This document shows, piece after piece, positions 8,621 through 15,881 of a stretch of 64,000 bases of DNA. Both the position numbers and the translations under genes were made by a program. How positions within the stretch are numbered: position 1 is the stretch's first letter; each line of letters starts with the position of its first letter. The notes beneath the pieces are model-generated. The model did not search any database and was not told the DNA's origin. It saw only the letters and a list, made by a program, of their open reading frames with translations. Source of the DNA: VRUE01 sp036265675 (lineage in GTDB: Bacteria > Actinomycetota > Thermoleophilia > Solirubrobacterales > 70-9); the NCBI GenBank assembly GCA_036265675.1, contig DATAOP010000047.1, positions 1 to 64,000 on the forward strand. The letters are read 5' to 3'.

Positions 8621-8702
8621 GGGGGAGTGCCCGAGTGGTTAAAGGGGACTGGCTGTAAACCAGTTGGCTATGCCTACACAGGTTCGAATCCTGTCTCCCC
8701 CA
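8621..8702 (+). tRNA. tRNA-Tyr (anticodon GTA)
   Basis: 82 bases. The acceptor stem GGGGGAG (8621-8627) pairs with CTCCCCC (8695-8701), with discriminator A at 8702. The anticodon arm is ACTGG-CTGTAAA-CCAGT, giving anticodon GTA. A long variable arm (class II) as expected for bacterial tRNA-Tyr is present, and the T-loop is GGTTCGAATCC. CCA is not encoded. The next gene's ATG begins at 8704. Confidence 0.96.
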
Positions 8703-8703
8703 T

Positions 8704-9420
8704 ATGGCTCTCAGCCTCGATGGCCGCGTGATTGCGATCGCCGGTGTCGGCGGTGGGCTCGGCCCCGCCGTCGCTGCGCGGCTGGCCGAGGCGGGCGCGA
8801 CCGTCTGCGGGGCGGATCGCGAGCAGGCGAACGCCGACGCGGTCGGCGAGGCCCTGGGGCTATCCGCCGACCGCTGGGACGGGCGGGCGGTCGACCTCCT
8901 CGACGAGGAGGGCGCGCGTGACTGGTGCGCGGCGCTTGTCGAGCGCTTCGGCCGGGTCGACGGCCTCATGCACCTGGTCGGCGGCTGGCGCGGCGGAGAG
9001 CCGCTGCACACCGCGTCGCTCGAGGACTGGGCGCTGCTCCACGACCTCCTGATCCGAACCGTCCAGCACACCAGCCGCGCATTCCACGACGCGCTCGTCG
9101 CCAGCGGCAACGGGCGCTTCGTCCTCGTCTCCGCCAAGCAGGCGCAGGCGCCCACGAACACGAACGCCTCCTACGCTGCGGCGAAGGCCGCCGCCGAGGC
9201 GTGGACGCTGGCACTCGCCGACGGCTTCTCGGACACCGGCGCGACCGCCAACATCATCGTGGTCGAGGCGATCCTGACCCGGCGGATGCGGGAGGACAGC
9301 CCGGCCGAGAAATTCCCCAACTTCACCCCGGCCGAGCACATCGCCGACGCGATCGCGTTCCTCTGCTCGGAGGGCGCCGCCGAGATGAACGGCCAGCGGC
9401 TGCGGCTTACGATGGGGTAA
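8704..9420 (+). CDS. short-chain dehydrogenase/reductase (SDR)
   Basis: 238 residues, classical SDR. It has the NAD(P)-binding GVGGGLG at 14-20, catalytic Ser143, Tyr157 and Lys161, and a C-terminal 'GAAEMNGQRLRLTMG' strand. The substrate is not predictable. The start must be ATG 8704 because the first Rossmann strand begins at residue 8, yet this ATG lies one base after the end of tRNA-Tyr, leaving no room for a promoter or ribosome-binding site. The message is probably made by cutting a tRNA-mRNA transcript. A MerR gene follows within a few bases. Confidence 0.88.
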   Translation: MALSLDGRVIAIAGVGGGLGPAVAARLAEAGATVCGADREQANADAVGEALGLSADRWDGRAVDLLDEEGARDWCAALVERFGRVDGLMHLVGGWRGGEPLHTASLEDWALLHDLLIRTVQHTSRAFHDALVASGNGRFVLVSAKQAQAPTNTNASYAAAKAAAEAWTLALADGFSDTGATANIIVVEAILTRRMREDSPAEKFPNFTPAEHIADAIAFLCSEGAAEMNGQRLRLTMG

Positions 9421-9427
9421 AGGTGTG

Positions 9428-10189
9428 ATGGCGAATCCTGCCGAGGGCGAGATGACGATCAGGGAGCTGGCGGAGCGGACGGGGATGACCGTGCGCAACA
9501 TCCGCGCCCACCAGACGCGTGGCCTGCTGCCGCCGCCGGTGGTCCGAGGCCGCACCGGCTACTACAACGAGGAGCACGTCGTCCGGATCGAGCTGACCCG
9601 GGAAATGCAGGCCGACGGGCTCAACCTCGAGGCGATTCGCCGGGTGCTGGAAAGCGGCGACGGCTCGGCATCGGCGATCTCCGACTTCACCCGCCTGCTG
9701 CGAGCGCCCTTCGAAGACGAGGCGCCCGAGATCGTCGACGCCGCCGAGCTTGCCGGGATCTGGGGAGAGGGGGACCCGGAGCGTCGCGATCGCGCCGAAA
9801 GGCTCGGAATCATCCGCACCCTGCCCGACGGCCGGATCGAGGTCATCAGCCCGAGCATGCTGAGGGCCGCGGTCGAGCTCGCCGGCCTCGGCATCGGCCC
9901 CGAACCGGCGCTCTCGGTCGCCGAGAAGCTGAAACGCCATGCCGACGGCTCCGCCCGCGCCTTCGTCCAGCTGTTCTCGACCGAGCTCTGGGCGCCGTTC
10001 GAGAAGGCCGGCCATCCCGAGCACGACTGGCAGCAGATGAGCGATGCCCTGGAACGGCTGCGGCCGCTCGCCGCCGGCACCGTCCTGGCGATGTTCAAGA
10101 TCGCGATGGGAGAGGCGGTCGAAAAGGAGAGCGAGCGGACGCTGCGGCGCGCCGCCCGCAAGGCGAAGAGCGGCCGTCAGAACCGATAG
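9428..10189 (+). CDS. MerR-family regulator with long C-terminal domain
   Basis: 253 residues from ATG 9428 (an in-frame GTG at 9425 and ATG 9452 are alternatives); AAAGG lies just upstream. Residues 9-75 are the MerR helix-turn-helix and wing ('TIRELAERTGMTVRNIRAHQTRG'). The rest is a helical domain with 'FVQLFSTELWAPFEKAGHPEHDW', closely similar to the C-terminus of the MerR protein at 46111-46890, so the two are paralogues. No cysteine metal site is seen. It follows the SDR gene by 7 bases, suggesting co-transcription from the tRNA-Tyr promoter. Targets are unknown. Confidence 0.85.
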   Translation: MANPAEGEMTIRELAERTGMTVRNIRAHQTRGLLPPPVVRGRTGYYNEEHVVRIELTREMQADGLNLEAIRRVLESGDGSASAISDFTRLLRAPFEDEAPEIVDAAELAGIWGEGDPERRDRAERLGIIRTLPDGRIEVISPSMLRAAVELAGLGIGPEPALSVAEKLKRHADGSARAFVQLFSTELWAPFEKAGHPEHDWQQMSDALERLRPLAAGTVLAMFKIAMGEAVEKESERTLRRAARKAKSGRQNR

Positions 10190-10198
10190 GTTCGATGG

Positions 10199-11371
10199 AT
10201 GAGCGAGGCTGAGACCGCCGCGGCGGGGGTCGGCGCCGAGCCGGCGCCGCAGGCGCCGACCGGAGTGCTGCCCTCCCAGGAGCTGACCCGCGCGATCGAG
10301 GCCGAATGGGTCAACTCAGGCGACTACCGGATCCGTCCCGAGGCGATCCAGCCGGCGAGCATCGACCTCCGTCTCGGCGACCATGCCTGGGCGCTGCGCT
10401 GCAGCTTCCTCCCCGACATCGACTCGACGGTCGAGGAGAAGAGCGAGGGACTCGCCTTCCAGCGGATCGACCTCCGCGACGGCGCCGTCCTCGAGCGCGA
10501 CCGTCCCTACCTCGTGCCGCTGATCGAGGAGCTGGCGCTGCCCGACGACGTTCGCGCCAAGGCCAACCCGAAGAGCTCGACCGGCCGCCTCGATGTTTTC
10601 ACCCGGGTCCTGACCGACCGCCACCACCGCTTCGACGAGATCAGGCCGGGCTACCACGGGCGCCTCTACCTCGAGGTGGTCCCGCGCTCGTTCGCGATTC
10701 AGGTCCAGACCGGGCTCTCGCTCAACCAGCTGCGCCTCGCGCGCGGTGAGGTCCGGCTCGGCGACGATGAGATCCGCAGCCTCCAGGCCGAGTTCCCGCT
10801 CCTCTACCTCGATTCGCACGCGCTGCGGGAGTCGGAGCTGGCGCTCGCCGACGGGCTCTTCCTCAGCGTCGACCTCTCGGGGCCGAGCGATCGGATCGTC
10901 GGCTACCGGGCGAAGAAGAACAGCCTGCCGATCGACCTTTCGCGGATTCGGGCCTACCGCTGGACGGACTACTGGGACCCGGTCTTCCCCGAGGCGGGGG
11001 GGAGGATCGTGCTCGAGCCCGAGATCTTCTATCTCCTGCTCTCCGCCGAGGGAGTCTGCATCCCACCGCAGATCGCGGCCGAGATGATGGCCTACGACCC
11101 GACCGCCGGCGAGCTACGCACCCACTACGCGGGCTTCTTCGACCCCGGGTTCGGCTACGACCAGGCGGGCGACCGCCATGGCAGCCGCGCCGCGCTCGAG
11201 GTACGCGCCCGCGACGTCTCGTTCATGGTCGAGCACCGCCAGCCGGTCTGCAAGCTGGCGCTCGAGCGGACCTCGGCGCCGGCCGAGCGCCTCTACGGCT
11301 CCGACCTCGGGTCCAATTACCAGGGCCAGGTGACGATGCTCAGTAAGCACTTCGAGGAGCAATCCGGGTAA
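10199..11371 (+). CDS. dcd: 2'-deoxycytidine 5'-triphosphate deaminase (two-domain type)
   Basis: 390 residues, about twice the length of ordinary Dcd. It has an N-terminal DCD_N-type half with 'PASIDLRLGDHAWALR' and 'KANPKSSTGRLDVFTRVLTD' (the Ser/Arg/Asp set that binds the triphosphate and water), and a second dUTPase-fold half with 'GEVRLGDDEIRSLQ' and 'AALEVRARDVSFMVEHRQPVCKL'. It deaminates dCTP to dUTP for dTMP synthesis. This long form is best known from alphaproteobacteria. ATG 10199 is 9 bases after the MerR stop. Its 3' end overlaps the convergent MerR gene by 32 bases. The first 25 residues are low-complexity. Confidence 0.85.
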   Translation: MSEAETAAAGVGAEPAPQAPTGVLPSQELTRAIEAEWVNSGDYRIRPEAIQPASIDLRLGDHAWALRCSFLPDIDSTVEEKSEGLAFQRIDLRDGAVLERDRPYLVPLIEELALPDDVRAKANPKSSTGRLDVFTRVLTDRHHRFDEIRPGYHGRLYLEVVPRSFAIQVQTGLSLNQLRLARGEVRLGDDEIRSLQAEFPLLYLDSHALRESELALADGLFLSVDLSGPSDRIVGYRAKKNSLPIDLSRIRAYRWTDYWDPVFPEAGGRIVLEPEIFYLLLSAEGVCIPPQIAAEMMAYDPTAGELRTHYAGFFDPGFGYDQAGDRHGSRAALEVRARDVSFMVEHRQPVCKLALERTSAPAERLYGSDLGSNYQGQVTMLSKHFEEQSG

Positions 11372-11792
11372 GCGACCGGACGCGGCGCCGGCGCGCCACC
11401 AGTTCCTCTTCCAGCTTCTCGATCTCGCGGCGGCGGCGGCGCACCAGCTCGAGCTGCTTGGCGATGTGGCTGAGCGACTCGTCGAGGATCTCGCGGCGCC
11501 GGACCGGGTCCTCGACGCCCGCTTTCCACTCGCGGCGGAGCGCCGCGCGGGCATCCTCGGCGCTCACCAGCTCCTTCAGCTCCTCGAGGCTGACGCCGAG
11601 CAGGTCCTTTAGCCGCAGGAGCTCGGTGAGGCGCTCGACGTCGCCGGTCTCGTAGGTCCGGTGCGCCCCCGGCTCACGGTCGCCGGCAGCGGGGAGAATG
11701 CCGAGCTCCTCGTAGTAGCGGATCGTCCGCGGGGTCGTGCCCGTCAATTTCGCGACCTCCCCGATCCGGAGCTTGTCGCCGTTGACGGTCAT
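11340..11792 (-). CDS. MerR-family regulator of the adjacent MFS exporter
   Basis: 150 residues. The N-terminal MerR DNA-binding domain 'KLRIGEVAKLTGTTPRTIRYYEELGILP' is followed by a coiled-coil dimerisation helix to the C-terminus ('RRRREIEKLEEELVARRRRV'). There is no metal-binding cysteine, so an organic ligand is likely. ATG 11792 overlaps the upstream MFS stop as ATGA, so the two genes form one operon. By position it should control the operon through the palindrome at 13293-13314, whose ACGT half-sites resemble those reported for MerR-family LiuR (recalled, not checked). Confidence 0.85.
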   Translation of the reverse strand: MTVNGDKLRIGEVAKLTGTTPRTIRYYEELGILPAAGDREPGAHRTYETGDVERLTELLRLKDLLGVSLEELKELVSAEDARAALRREWKAGVEDPVRRREILDESLSHIAKQLELVRRRRREIEKLEEELVARRRRVRSLTRIAPRSAY

Positions 11793-13306
11793 GGCGTCGC
11801 CCTGATCTCGTTGAGGATCGCCTCGTCTGTGGCCGGCGCGCCGGTCACGTGGCGGGGCCGCAGCAGCGAGACGCCGGCGCCGACGACCGAGGTCGCGGCC
11901 AGCACCCAGAGGGCGGTGTGCATGTTGTGGATGAAGGGCTCGAGCTGGGCTTCGCTGAGGCCGGACGCGAGGCCAGAGAAGATCGCGAAGAGGACCTTCT
12001 GCGGCACCGCTGAGGTGACGATCGCGAGGACGAAGGCGATCGAGATCACCGCGCCGGTGTTCTGCAGCATCGTCCGCGCCCCGGCGGCGATGCCGCGCCG
12101 GTCGGCCGCGACGGTCCCCATCATCGCCGCGGTGTTCGGCGAGTTGAACATTCCCGACCCGACTCCCACCAGGCCGAGCCAGAGCATGCTCTCCCAGTAG
12201 GGGCTGTCGGCCTGCAGGGTCGTCATCCCGCCCAGGGCGACCGCGCCGACGATCATCCCGAGCGCGGCCAGTGTCCGCGAGCCGTGGCGGTCGGCCCAGA
12301 TCCCGGCGAGCGGCGATGACACGAGCATCCCGATCGCCATCGGCGCCAGCTTGATCCCGGCGGTGATCGGGTCGTCGCCCTGCGCGCCCTGGAAGTAGAA
12401 GACGAAGATGAAGAGGAGCGCAAAGCGCGAGAGGCCGTTGATGAAGGCGGCCCCGGTCGCGGCCGAGAACATCCGGTTGCGGAAGATGTCGAGGTCGAGC
12501 ATCGGGGCTTTGCCGCGGGCCTCGATCAGGACGAAGAGCGGTAGCAGGATCACGCTGGCGATCAGCGACCAGATCACGAGCGGGTCGTTCCAACCGGAGA
12601 TGCCGCCGCGCGAGATCCCGTAGACGAGCCCGGTGAGGCCGAGGACGAAGGTCGCGGTGCCCAGGAGGTCGAGGCCGCGGACGGGGTCACGCGAGGAGAG
12701 CTCGCGGAGGACCATCGCGGCCCAGAGCGCGCCGGCGAGCGCGAGGGGGACGTTGAACCAGAAGACCCAGTGCCAGGAGATCGCGACCAGGGCGCCCCCG
12801 AGCACCGGGCCGATCACGAGCCCGATCGCGGCGACCATCGTGTTCGTCCCCATCGCCACCCCGAGCTGCTCCTTCGGGAAGGCGTCGGTGACGAGGGCGG
12901 GACCGTTGGCGAAGATGAAGGCGCCGCCGATCCCCTGGATGATCCGCCAGACGATCAGCTCGGTCCCCGAGGAGGAGAACCCGGCGCCGAGCGAGGCGAG
13001 GCCGAAGAGGATGAAGGCGCCGACGAAGGCGGACTTGCGGCCGAAGAGGTCGGAGAGGCGGCCGGCGGTGAGGACCAGGACCGTCGAGGAGATCATGTAG
13101 GCGAGGATCACCCAGACGAGCTCGAGCAGCGAGGTTCCGAGCGAGCGCTCGAGGTCGGGGAGGGCGATGATCAGCGTCCCCGAGTTGGTGGCGACGAGGA
13201 GCATCCCGAGGCTGGTGCAGGAGAGGGCCCACCAGCGGTAATGCTCATGGTCGGCGTCGACTCCCAGGCCCGACCTCCGCTGCTGGAATCTCTTTCTTAC
13301 GTTCAC
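11789..13306 (-). CDS. MFS multidrug-type transporter (DHA2, 14-helix)
   Basis: 505 residues from GTG 13306. Conserved MFS motifs are 'GRLSDLFGRKSAF' (motif A, loop 2-3), 'WRIIQGIGGAFIF' (motif B) and 'GLVIGPVLGGALV' (motif C, antiporters), and the length fits 14 helices as in EmrB/QacA. It probably exports toxic organics by proton antiport. The start is uncertain: a TTG at 13342 would place the promoter inside the gene. GTG 13306 lies inside the operator and 7 bases after a TACAAT box, so a leaderless message is likely. It is co-transcribed with the MerR gene. Confidence 0.88.
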   Translation of the reverse strand: MNVRKRFQQRRSGLGVDADHEHYRWWALSCTSLGMLLVATNSGTLIIALPDLERSLGTSLLELVWVILAYMISSTVLVLTAGRLSDLFGRKSAFVGAFILFGLASLGAGFSSSGTELIVWRIIQGIGGAFIFANGPALVTDAFPKEQLGVAMGTNTMVAAIGLVIGPVLGGALVAISWHWVFWFNVPLALAGALWAAMVLRELSSRDPVRGLDLLGTATFVLGLTGLVYGISRGGISGWNDPLVIWSLIASVILLPLFVLIEARGKAPMLDLDIFRNRMFSAATGAAFINGLSRFALLFIFVFYFQGAQGDDPITAGIKLAPMAIGMLVSSPLAGIWADRHGSRTLAALGMIVGAVALGGMTTLQADSPYWESMLWLGLVGVGSGMFNSPNTAAMMGTVAADRRGIAAGARTMLQNTGAVISIAFVLAIVTSAVPQKVLFAIFSGLASGLSEAQLEPFIHNMHTALWVLAATSVVGAGVSLLRPRHVTGAPATDEAILNEIRATP

Positions 13307-13342
13307 GTAAGAAATTGTAGCGGGCGCGTGCGAGGGCGGCAA
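13293..13342 (-). promoter_or_regulatory. promoter and palindromic operator of the MFS-MerR operon
   Basis: Reading leftward: TTGCCG (13342-13337), 17 bases, TACAAT (13319-13314), then a perfect inverted repeat TTTCTTACG-TGAA-CGTAAGAAA (13314-13293). The repeat covers the expected transcription start and the GTG start codon. Binding there would block initiation, so simple repression is more likely than the usual MerR activation between -35 and -10. Confidence 0.7.
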
Positions 13343-13370
13343 GGCGGTCGGCCACGATTAGGATGAGCCG

Positions 13371-13838
13371 ATGGCCGACCGCACCTGGCAGGTCTATCTC
13401 TCGGGCGAGATCCACTCCGACTGGCGCGAGCGGATCGCGGCCGGCGTCCGCGAGGCGGGCCTTCCGGTCGAGTTCTCGGCCCCGGTCACCGACCACGCCG
13501 CCTCCGACGACGCCGGGGCCGGCACCCTGGGCGAGCAGGCCGAGCCCTTCTGGCGCGACCACCTGGGCGCCGGCGTCAACGCGATCCGCACCCAGACGCT
13601 GATCCGCGCCGCTGACATCGTCGTCGTCCGCTTCGGCGACAAATACCGGCAGTGGAACGCGGCGTTCGACGCCGGCTACGCCGCCGCGCTCGGCACGCCC
13701 TACGTCACCCTCCACGACGCCGAGTTCGACCACGCCCTGAAGGAGGTCGACCGCGCAGCCCAGGCGACGGCGCGAACAGCCGAGCAGGTGGTCGACGTCC
13801 TCCGCTACGTGATCCGCGGCGAGCTTCCCGGCCCTTAG
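13371..13838 (+). CDS. ytoQ: YtoQ family protein
   Basis: 155 residues, matching the YtoQ family end to end. It begins 'WQVYLSGEIHSDWRERI', has the central 'SAPVTDHAASDDAGAGTLG' and 'FWRDHLGAGVNAIRTQTLIRAADIVVVRFGDKYRQWNAAFDAGYAAALG' blocks. The fold resembles nucleoside 2-deoxyribosyltransferase-like proteins, but no activity is established for the family. A TAGGAT box at 13359-13364 lies 6 bases before the ATG, suggesting a leaderless message. It is divergent from the MFS operon. Confidence 0.85.
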   Translation: MADRTWQVYLSGEIHSDWRERIAAGVREAGLPVEFSAPVTDHAASDDAGAGTLGEQAEPFWRDHLGAGVNAIRTQTLIRAADIVVVRFGDKYRQWNAAFDAGYAAALGTPYVTLHDAEFDHALKEVDRAAQATARTAEQVVDVLRYVIRGELPGP

Positions 13839-13861
13839 ATCAAGCCCGTCCGGTCCTCATG

Positions 13862-13875
13862 CGAACATGTGTTCG
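13862..13875. promoter_or_regulatory. LexA (SOS) box
   Basis: CGAAC (13862-13866), ATGT, GTTCG (13871-13875): a perfect 14-base palindrome identical to the Gram-positive SOS consensus CGAAC-N4-GTTCG. It ends one base before ATG 13877 of the radical SAM gene, where LexA would block transcription or initiation. It is the only such box I saw. Confidence 0.8.
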
Positions 13876-13876
13876 T

Positions 13877-14926
13877 ATGAGGTGGGATGAGCTCAAGACG
13901 GAAAACGATCTGAGGCTTCCCGGCGTCGGCGACGGCAGCGCGGTTCGCACCTTCGACGCGCCGGAGGCGATGGGGATCAACTTCCACGAGGTTCGGGCCC
14001 GGTCGGCGATCAACCACGTTCCCGGCAGCCGCTACGGGTTCAACTGGACGATCAATCCCTACCGAGGCTGCACTCACGCCTGCGTATTTTGCTTTGCTCG
14101 CCGCACCCACACGTATCTCGACATGAACGCAGGCCGCGACTTCGAGCGCGAGATCGTCGTCAAGGTCAACGTGCCGGAGCTCGTCCGGGCCGAGCTGGCG
14201 AGACCGAGCTGGAAGCGGGAGCTGGTCGCGCTTGGGACCAACACGGACCCCTACCAGTGGGTCGAGAGCCGGTATCGGATGATGCCGGAGATCATCGCCG
14301 CCCTGGAAGAGGCCGAGACGCCGATCTCGGTGCTTACCAAGTCGCCGCTGTTGCTGCGTGACGTCGATCTATACGAGCGGATGGCGAAGCGGCTCCCCGT
14401 CTCGGTCAACCTCTCGATTCCGACCCTCGACGAGAAGGTCTGGCGGGCGACCGAGCCGCACACGCCGAGCCCGGTGGCGCGGCTGGAGGCGGTAGCGGAG
14501 CTGCGCCGGCGAGGGATCGACTCCGGCGTCCTGATCGCGCCCTTGATGCCGGGGATCAACGACACCCCCGAGCAGGTTCAGCCGATCGTCGACCGCGCCC
14601 GGGAGGCCGGTGCAACCTTCCTCGGCGGCGTCGCCCTCCATCTCCGCGACGAGGTGCGCGACGTCTTCTTCGCCTGGCTCGAGACGAAACGCCCGGATCT
14701 CATCCCGAAATACGAGAGCCTCTACTCGAGCCGCGCCTACATGCGTCCGGCGCAGCGGCAGCATACCACCCGCGCCGTCAAGGGCTGGGGACGAACCAGG
14801 GCGCGCCGGGATGCGAGAGAGGGGCGAAGATTTCCTCGACCGACGGATACTCAGAGCCGCCCGCAGGGCGGGTCGGGGGAGGAATTTGCCGCCCCTCTCA
14901 CTCCGACCCAGGGTGCACTGTTCTGA
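13877..14926 (+). CDS. Rv2578c-family radical SAM protein (SplB-like)
   Basis: 349 residues from ATG 13877; an in-frame ATG at 13859 lies before the LexA box and is less likely. The Fe-S motif CTHACVFC (Cys65, 69, 72, CxxxCxxC) follows 'FNWTINPYRG', and 'ALGTNTDPYQWVE' and 'ILTKS'-like segments mark the COG1533 / Rv2578c group, related to spore photoproduct lyase. The substrate is unknown; DNA-damage regulation is inferred from the LexA box. The last 45 residues are low-complexity and come from an in-frame inverted repeat (14817-14899) before a terminal 'TPTQGALF'. It is convergent with the ligase gene. Confidence 0.88.
   Translation: MRWDELKTENDLRLPGVGDGSAVRTFDAPEAMGINFHEVRARSAINHVPGSRYGFNWTINPYRGCTHACVFCFARRTHTYLDMNAGRDFEREIVVKVNVPELVRAELARPSWKRELVALGTNTDPYQWVESRYRMMPEIIAALEEAETPISVLTKSPLLLRDVDLYERMAKRLPVSVNLSIPTLDEKVWRATEPHTPSPVARLEAVAELRRRGIDSGVLIAPLMPGINDTPEQVQPIVDRAREAGATFLGGVALHLRDEVRDVFFAWLETKRPDLIPKYESLYSSRAYMRPAQRQHTTRAVKGWGRTRARRDAREGRRFPRPTDTQSRPQGGSGEEFAAPLTPTQGALF
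14817..14899. repeat. large in-frame imperfect inverted repeat
   Basis: Outer arms GAGAGGGGCG (14817-14826) and CGCCCCTCTC (14890-14899) match exactly. The next inner bases (AAGATTTCCTCGAC and GTCGGGGGAGGAATTTG) pair with gaps, and a central CCGCCC-GCA-GGGCGG hairpin caps it. The element is translated as the Arg/Gly-rich tail of the radical SAM protein. Confidence 0.75.
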
Positions 14927-14927
14927 G

Positions 14928-15881
14928 TCACCCTTCATCCAGCAGCTCGAAGCGACACTCGCGCGGGTCTTTGTCGTCGCGGAAGCGCAGGAACCTGGCG
15001 CCGTGGCGGATCCGGCCGGTTGAGGCGTGGTCGTACCCGACTTCGATCACGAGCTCGGGCCGCAGGGCGACCCATTCGAGGTCGCGGCCTCCGGTCCAGC
15101 GGCTTGGCTCACCGCTTCCGTGCTCGCCGGTCTCGAGTGGCGCCAGCAAATCGCGCAGGCTGCGTTTTTCGGCCGCGGTGAAGCCGGAGATGTGGCCGAC
15201 CGGGCGGAGATCGTCGCCGTCGTAGAGCCCGAGGATCAGGGAGCCGACCGTGCCCTCCACTTTGCCCGGCCGCCAGCCGAGGACGACGCAGTCGATCTCG
15301 CGCTCGCGCTTGACCTTGGCCATCCCGCGCCGCTTGCCGGCCTCGTAGGGGGCGTCGAGCTCCTTCGCCATCGCCCCCTCGGTCGTCCTCATCCACTCCT
15401 CGGCCCGGGCGGGGTCGGGGCTGAGCTCGCTGAGCTCGATCCCGTTGCGCTCGGCGAGCGCCTCGAGCCGGCTCCTGCGCTCGCGCAGCGGTGCGTCGAG
15501 CAGCGCCTCATCCCCCTCCGCCAGCAGGTCGAAGGCCACGTAGGTCGCCGGGATCTCCTTCGCGAGCAGGTTGATCCGCGACTCGGCCGGGTGGATCCTC
15601 ATCTGCAGTGCATCGAACTCGAGCTCGCCGTCGCCGTCGCGGATCACGAGCTCGCCGTCGAGGACGTAGCGGCCCGGGGGGAAGCTCAGCTCGGGGAAGT
15701 AGCGGCCGAGCGATTTCGCGCCGCGCGACTGGATGTAGGCGTCGTCGCCGTCGACGAAGACAATCGCCCGGAACCCGTCCATCTTCTGCTCGTAGGCCCA
15801 CTCCTCGCCGCGGGGCAGCTCCTTGCGCGTCTTCGCCAGCTGCGGCTTGATCGGCGGGCTAAGCGGAAGCGCCACGGGCAC
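14928..15881 (-). CDS. ATP-dependent DNA ligase (LigC-like)
   Basis: 317 residues: an adenylation domain plus an OB-fold domain, no polymerase or nuclease domain. Motif I is EQKMDGFR with nucleophilic Lys33. Motif III 'YVAFDLLA', motif IV 'EGAMAKELDAPYEAGKRRG' and motif V 'WLKVK'-like 'MAKVKREREIDCVVLGW' follow. The size and order fit mycobacterial LigC/LigD-type ligases used in excision repair and end joining. It seals nicks using ATP. Start GTG 15881 is inside the upstream ABC ATPase gene (23-base overlap), so it is translated from the peptide-transporter message. It is convergent with the SOS-linked radical SAM gene. Confidence 0.88.
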   Translation of the reverse strand: MPVALPLSPPIKPQLAKTRKELPRGEEWAYEQKMDGFRAIVFVDGDDAYIQSRGAKSLGRYFPELSFPPGRYVLDGELVIRDGDGELEFDALQMRIHPAESRINLLAKEIPATYVAFDLLAEGDEALLDAPLRERRSRLEALAERNGIELSELSPDPARAEEWMRTTEGAMAKELDAPYEAGKRRGMAKVKREREIDCVVLGWRPGKVEGTVGSLILGLYDGDDLRPVGHISGFTAAEKRSLRDLLAPLETGEHGSGEPSRWTGGRDLEWVALRPELVIEVGYDHASTGRIRHGARFLRFRDDKDPRECRFELLDEG

